Below are positions 60,549-64,000 of a stretch of 64,000 nucleotides of DNA, piece after piece. Made by a program: the position numbers and the translations under genes. Below the pieces are notes generated by a model. It was not told the DNA's origin. It was given only the letters and a program-made list of their open reading frames with translations, and did not search any database. Source of the stretch: Streptomyces griseoincarnatus (GTDB lineage Bacteria; Actinomycetota; Actinomycetes; Streptomycetales; Streptomycetaceae); contig BMTH01000015.1 in the NCBI GenBank assembly GCA_014649575.1, forward strand, positions 1-64,000, in the 5' to 3' direction. Within the stretch, counting starts at the first letter, position 1. The number at the start of each line of letters is the position of its first letter.

Positions 60549-61390
60549 CCGGCAACGACTCCGTGGTGCTGCGCGTCGCCGGCCGGCCCGTCGGCCGGTA
60601 CGTCACCCGGCCGGAACTGCCGGCCCGGCTCTCCCCGCGGCCCTACCTGCATCCCGTCACCACCCTGGCCGGCACGGCGGTCACCGAGCTGAGCCCCGCC
60701 GACCACGCACACCACCTCGGCGTCGGTGTCGCCGTTCCCGACGTCGAGGGGTTCAACTTCTGGGGCGGACGCACCTACGTCCGCGACCGCGGTCCCACCG
60801 AGCTGGACAACCACGGCGCCCAGCGGCACACCGTCTACCACCGGCGCGAGACCGACGGCTTCACCGAGGAACTGCGCTGGACGGCCGCGCCCGGCGAACT
60901 GCTGCGCGAGCGGCGCACGGTGATCGCGACCGCCCTCACCGACGGCGCCTGGGCCCTGGACCTGACCTTCGCCCTCACCAACGTCAGCGGTCGCCCGCTG
61001 TCCGTCGGCAGCCCCGCCACCAACGGCCGCCCCGGCGCCGCCTACGGGGGCTTCTTCTGGCGGGCCCGCAAGGAGGACACGGAGCCCGAGGTGTTCACCG
61101 CGGCGGCCGACGGCACCGACGCCGTGCACGGACGGACCGCCGACTGGGTCGCCCTGGCCGGCTCCATGTGGACCCTCGTCTTCGCCGCGGCCACGGAGGC
61201 GACCCGCCGAGACCCCTGGTTCGTGCGCACCGAGGAGTACCCGGGCGTCGGCTCCTCCCTCGCGCACGACGCGCGGCTGCCCGTCCCGCCCGGGGAGACG
61301 GTGGAGCGCCGGATCGTCACCGTCGTCGCCGACGGCCGGCTCGGCCGTGAGGATGCCGGCGCCCTGGTCACGAAGGCGGTGACCGCATGA
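60545..61390 (+). CDS. DUF6807 (PmoA-like) protein
   Basis: 281-aa protein of a family known from sugar-catabolism loci and annotated PmoA in databases, though it is unrelated to methane monooxygenase. Motifs seen: RPYLHPVTTLAGTAVTE, DHAHHLGVGVAV with three His, FNFWGGRTYV and NGRPGAAYGGFFWRA. The His cluster in DHAHHLG could bind a metal or sugar. The second half is beta-rich (DGAWALDLTFALTN, APGELLRERRTV). It always sits near Gfo/Idh-type dehydrogenases in my experience; biochemical function is unknown. ATGA overlaps with both neighbours. Confidence 0.8.
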   Translation: MTGNDSVVLRVAGRPVGRYVTRPELPARLSPRPYLHPVTTLAGTAVTELSPADHAHHLGVGVAVPDVEGFNFWGGRTYVRDRGPTELDNHGAQRHTVYHRRETDGFTEELRWTAAPGELLRERRTVIATALTDGAWALDLTFALTNVSGRPLSVGSPATNGRPGAAYGGFFWRARKEDTEPEVFTAAADGTDAVHGRTADWVALAGSMWTLVFAAATEATRRDPWFVRTEEYPGVGSSLAHDARLPVPPGETVERRIVTVVADGRLGREDAGALVTKAVTA

Positions 61391-62985
61391 GCGCAGCCCC
61401 CGACGACTCCGTCTACCGCAACCCCGTCCTCGACGCCGACTGGTCCGACCCCGACGTGACCCGCGTCGGCGACGACTTCTACCTCACCGCGTCCAGCTTC
61501 GGCCGCGTCCCCGGACTGCCCCTGCTGCACTCCCGCGACCTGGTCAACTGGACCCTGGTCGGCCACGCCCTGCACCGCCTCGAACCCGAGGGCGAGTTCG
61601 CGGTGCCCCGGCACGACTGCGGGGTGTGGGCGCCGTCCCTGCGCCACCACGACGGCCGCTTCTGGATCTTCTGGGGCGACCCCGACCAGGGGATCTTCCA
61701 GGTCAACGCCCCCGAGATCCGAGGCCCCTGGACCCGCCCGCACCTGGTCAAGGCAGGCAAAGGGCTGATCGACCCCTGCCCGCTGTGGGACGACGAGACC
61801 GGCGAGGCGTACCTCGTGCACGCCTGGGCCAGGTCCCGCTCCGGCGTCAAGAACCGCCTCACCGGCCACCGGATGCACCCGCACGGCACCGAACTCCTCG
61901 ACGAGGGCAAGGTGATCGTCGACGGCGACCGCATCCCCGGCTGGTTCACCCTCGAAGGGCCCAAGCTCTACCGGCACGACGGCTGGTTCTGGATCCTCGC
62001 CCCCGCCGGGGGAGTGGAGACCGGCTGGCAGGGCGCCTTCCGCTCCCGCTCCTTCTTCGGCCCGTACGAGGAGAAGGTGGTCCTGGAGCAGAAGGACACC
62101 GACGTCAACGGCCCGCACCAGGGCGGCTGGGTACGCACCCCGTCCGGCGAGGACTGGTTCCTGCACTTCCAGCAGCGCGGCGCCTACGGCCGGGTCGTCC
62201 ACCTCCAGCCGATGCGGTGGGACGGTGGGGGAGGCTGGCCGGTGATCGGGGACCACGGCGCGCCCGTCGCCGAGCACCGCCGTCCGGACCTGCCGGCGCA
62301 GCCGTCCGCCGTGCCCGCCACCGACGACGACTTCCCCGGCGGACGCCCCGGCCGCCAGTGGCAGTGGACCGCCAACCCCCGGGACGGCTGGGCCACCCAC
62401 CACTCCGCCGACGGGCTGCGCCTCACCTGCGTCCGCACCCCCGACGCGCACGACCTGCGCGCCCTGCCCAACGTCCTCACCCAGCGGCTGCCCGCCACCC
62501 CGTGCACCGTCGAGGTGGACCTGCGGCTCGACGACGGCGAACCCGGGGCGCGCGCCGGACTCGCGGTCCTCGGTGACGCCTACAGCTGGATCGGACTCGA
62601 GCGCGGCCCGGACGGCGCCGTGCGGCTCGTGCACCGGTTCGCCGAGACGGCCGCCATGGGGGCGCCTCCCACGCCTTCGGGGCAGTGGGGGAGGGAACGG
62701 GACGCCGCACCCCCGCGCCCCGCCCCGGGCGGCCGGGCCCGGCTGCGCGTCGACATCGGCGCCGGCGCGCGCTGCCGCTTCTCGTACGACACGGGGGACG
62801 ACGCCGGAGACGGCGCCGGGGAGGGCCTCCGCCCCTCCGGCCAGGTCTTCGCCGCGACTCCCTGGCGCTGGGTCGGTGCTCTGCTCGGCCTGGTCGCCCT
62901 GGCGCCCACCGGTCAGGGACACGCCGGTACCGCCACGTTCACGCAGTTCAGGATCCGTATCCAGGAGAAGAGAGCCGACCGATGA
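61387..62985 (+). CDS. GH43 beta-xylosidase/alpha-L-arabinofuranosidase-like enzyme
   Basis: 532-aa cytoplasmic glycosidase (no signal peptide). The N-terminal five-bladed beta-propeller has the catalytic triad: general base Asp21 in DWSDPDVTR, pKa-modulating Asp129 in GLIDPCPLW, and acid Glu190 in TLEGPKLYRHDG. The C-terminal ~200 residues form a concanavalin-like beta-sandwich typical of XynB-type GH43. An in-frame stretch near residues 424-437 comes from a repeat element (62656-62695). It hydrolyses imported arabino- or xylo-oligosaccharides. Confidence 0.9.
   Translation: MSAAPDDSVYRNPVLDADWSDPDVTRVGDDFYLTASSFGRVPGLPLLHSRDLVNWTLVGHALHRLEPEGEFAVPRHDCGVWAPSLRHHDGRFWIFWGDPDQGIFQVNAPEIRGPWTRPHLVKAGKGLIDPCPLWDDETGEAYLVHAWARSRSGVKNRLTGHRMHPHGTELLDEGKVIVDGDRIPGWFTLEGPKLYRHDGWFWILAPAGGVETGWQGAFRSRSFFGPYEEKVVLEQKDTDVNGPHQGGWVRTPSGEDWFLHFQQRGAYGRVVHLQPMRWDGGGGWPVIGDHGAPVAEHRRPDLPAQPSAVPATDDDFPGGRPGRQWQWTANPRDGWATHHSADGLRLTCVRTPDAHDLRALPNVLTQRLPATPCTVEVDLRLDDGEPGARAGLAVLGDAYSWIGLERGPDGAVRLVHRFAETAAMGAPPTPSGQWGRERDAAPPRPAPGGRARLRVDIGAGARCRFSYDTGDDAGDGAGEGLRPSGQVFAATPWRWVGALLGLVALAPTGQGHAGTATFTQFRIRIQEKRADR
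62656..62695 (+). repeat. Streptomyces repeat inserted in frame in the GH43 gene
   Basis: The stretch GGGCGCCTCCCACGCC-TTCG-GGGCAGTGGGGGAGG forms a CCTCCCAC/GTGGG(G)GAGG hairpin. I recognise it as one of the palindromic repeats common between Streptomyces genes. Here it lies in the linker of the coding region and adds Met-Gly-Ala-Pro-Pro-Thr-Pro-type residues. Confidence 0.6.
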
Positions 62986-64000
62986 AGATCAGCATTCTCG
63001 GAAGAAGCACGGGCAGAGGGCGTCGCGGCAGGTCGTCGGCGGCCGTCGCGCTGGGAGCGGTCCTCGCGCTGACCGCCACCGCCTGCGGGGACGACGGCAG
63101 CGGCGGCGCGGGCGCCGAGGGCGACGGCAAGGGGAAGATCGTCTTCTGGGACAACAACGGCGGTGTCCGCACCGACATCTGGAAGGAGATCATCGCCGAC
63201 TTCGAGAAGGCCAACCCGGACATCGAGGTCCAGTACGTCGGCATCGCCTCCACCGAGTACCAGTCCAAGGTGGACACCGCCATCCAGGGCGGCGGCATGC
63301 CGGACGTGGGCGGCATCAGCGCCTCGATGCTCGCGGGCTTCGCCGCCCAGGGCGCGCTCGAGCCGCTGGACGAGCGGCTGGAGGGCTCGTCGCTCAATGG
63401 CAAGCTCAACAAGGACATGATCGAGTCGCTGCGCGCGGCCGGCGGCGGGGACGACCAGCTGTACTCCGTGCCGACCTCCGCCAACAACGGCGTCCTCTAC
63501 TACCGCACCGACATGTTCGAGAAGGCGGGACTGGAGGAGCCGGCCACCTGGGACCGCTTCTTCGAGGCCGCGGAGAAGCTCACCGACAAGGGCAGCAACC
63601 GCTTCGGTTACACCATCCGCGGCGGCGCCGGCTCCATAGCCCAGGCCCTCGACGCGATGTACGGGCAGTCCGGCATCACCTCGTTCTGGGACTCCACCGG
63701 CAAGAAGACCACGGTCAACGACCCGAAGAACGTGCAGGCCCTGGAGAAGTACGCGGCCCTGTTCAAGAAGGTGACGCCCGCCGCCGACCTCAACAACGAC
63801 TTCACCAAGATGGTCGCGCAGTGGGACTCGGGCGAGATCGGGATGCTCAACCACAACCTGGGTTCCTACCAGGACCACGTGAAGGCGCTGGGCGTGGAGA
63901 AGTTCCGGGGCATCCCGCAGCCGGTCGGCCCCGGCGGCAAGCGGGTGCAGGTCTCCAACCCGGTCGACGGCATCGGCCTGTTCAAGAGCTCCAAGAACAA
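62982..64000 (+). CDS. Sugar-binding lipoprotein of ABC importer (3' end outside window)
   Basis: The first 339 codons of a type 1 binding protein for the permeases at 57.5-59.4 kb. Basic start and hydrophobic helix (RSSAAVALGAVLALTATAC), lipobox TATAC-GDD. Mature motifs: IVFWDNNGGVRTDIWKEI, ANPDIEVQYVGIASTEYQSKVDTAI, LYSVPTSANNGVLYYRTD, and FTKMVAQWDSGEIGMLNHN. ATG 62982 overlaps the GH43 stop as ATGA. The gene continues beyond 64000. Confidence 0.92.
   Translation, partial: MKISILGRSTGRGRRGRSSAAVALGAVLALTATACGDDGSGGAGAEGDGKGKIVFWDNNGGVRTDIWKEIIADFEKANPDIEVQYVGIASTEYQSKVDTAIQGGGMPDVGGISASMLAGFAAQGALEPLDERLEGSSLNGKLNKDMIESLRAAGGGDDQLYSVPTSANNGVLYYRTDMFEKAGLEEPATWDRFFEAAEKLTDKGSNRFGYTIRGGAGSIAQALDAMYGQSGITSFWDSTGKKTTVNDPKNVQALEKYAALFKKVTPAADLNNDFTKMVAQWDSGEIGMLNHNLGSYQDHVKALGVEKFRGIPQPVGPGGKRVQVSNPVDGIGLFKSSKN

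Noticed and set aside
60545..61390. PmoA as a methane monooxygenase subunit
   Set aside because: The database name only; the sequence is a soluble DUF6807-type protein without membrane helices or monooxygenase motifs.

Overview
The window is high-GC actinobacterial chromosome with the codon use, GTG/TTG starts and ATGA/GTGA stop-start overlaps typical of Streptomyces. It carries Streptomyces-wide intergenic repeats and the block pgl-opcA-zwf-tal-tkt / ctaB / ctaA-ABC / sufR-B-D-(Rieske)-C-S-U-T, which from memory is also kept in mycobacteria. No rRNA, tRNA, CRISPR array, phage or insertion sequence is visible. The sequence alone does not fix the species.

Region 1 (1-11.3 kb) starts with the 3' end of pgi. 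A PadR regulator, an ABC ATPase and an FtsX-type permease follow on the minus strand. Divergent from them is an orphan solute-binding protein, then a GH13 glucosidase with a lipoprotein and two permeases for an alpha-glucoside-like sugar. One permease has an extra extracytoplasmic domain.

Region 2 (11.3-31.5 kb) is the housekeeping core. It holds the oxidative pentose phosphate operon (tkt, tal, zwf, opcA, pgl), haem O and haem A synthases with a DrrAB-like exporter, and the SUF iron-sulfur assembly operon behind its Fe-S regulator SufR. An amidohydrolase, a nucleotidyltransferase and a 73-bp tandem duplication lie between ctaB and ctaA.

Region 3 (31.5-42.9 kb) is mixed: an SMR efflux gene with its TetR regulator, lysine/peptidoglycan genes dapD and dapA, SUKH (SMI1/KNR4) immunity-like genes, a VOC protein, envelope stress proteins (holin-like and DUF3618), a secreted ExeM-like nuclease, an uncharacterised 478-aa protein and a double-TerD protein.

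Region 4 (42.9-64 kb) is carbohydrate catabolism. It has a DeoR-controlled ABC importer with a polyol-type dehydrogenase. A divergent pair, uronate dehydrogenase and 5-dehydro-4-deoxyglucarate dehydratase, shares a matched promoter/operator design. A long translationally coupled operon led by a GntR regulator encodes a DHDPS-family lyase, an IlvD/Edd sugar-acid dehydratase, two sugar permeases, a Gfo/Idh/MocA oxidoreductase, a DUF6807 (PmoA-like) protein, a GH43 enzyme and a binding protein running off the window. I read this operon as a self-contained route for uptake, hydrolysis and oxidative (non-phosphorylating) breakdown of a plant pentose- or uronate-containing oligosaccharide. None of the three sugar importers has its own ATPase, which suggests a shared MsiK-type subunit.
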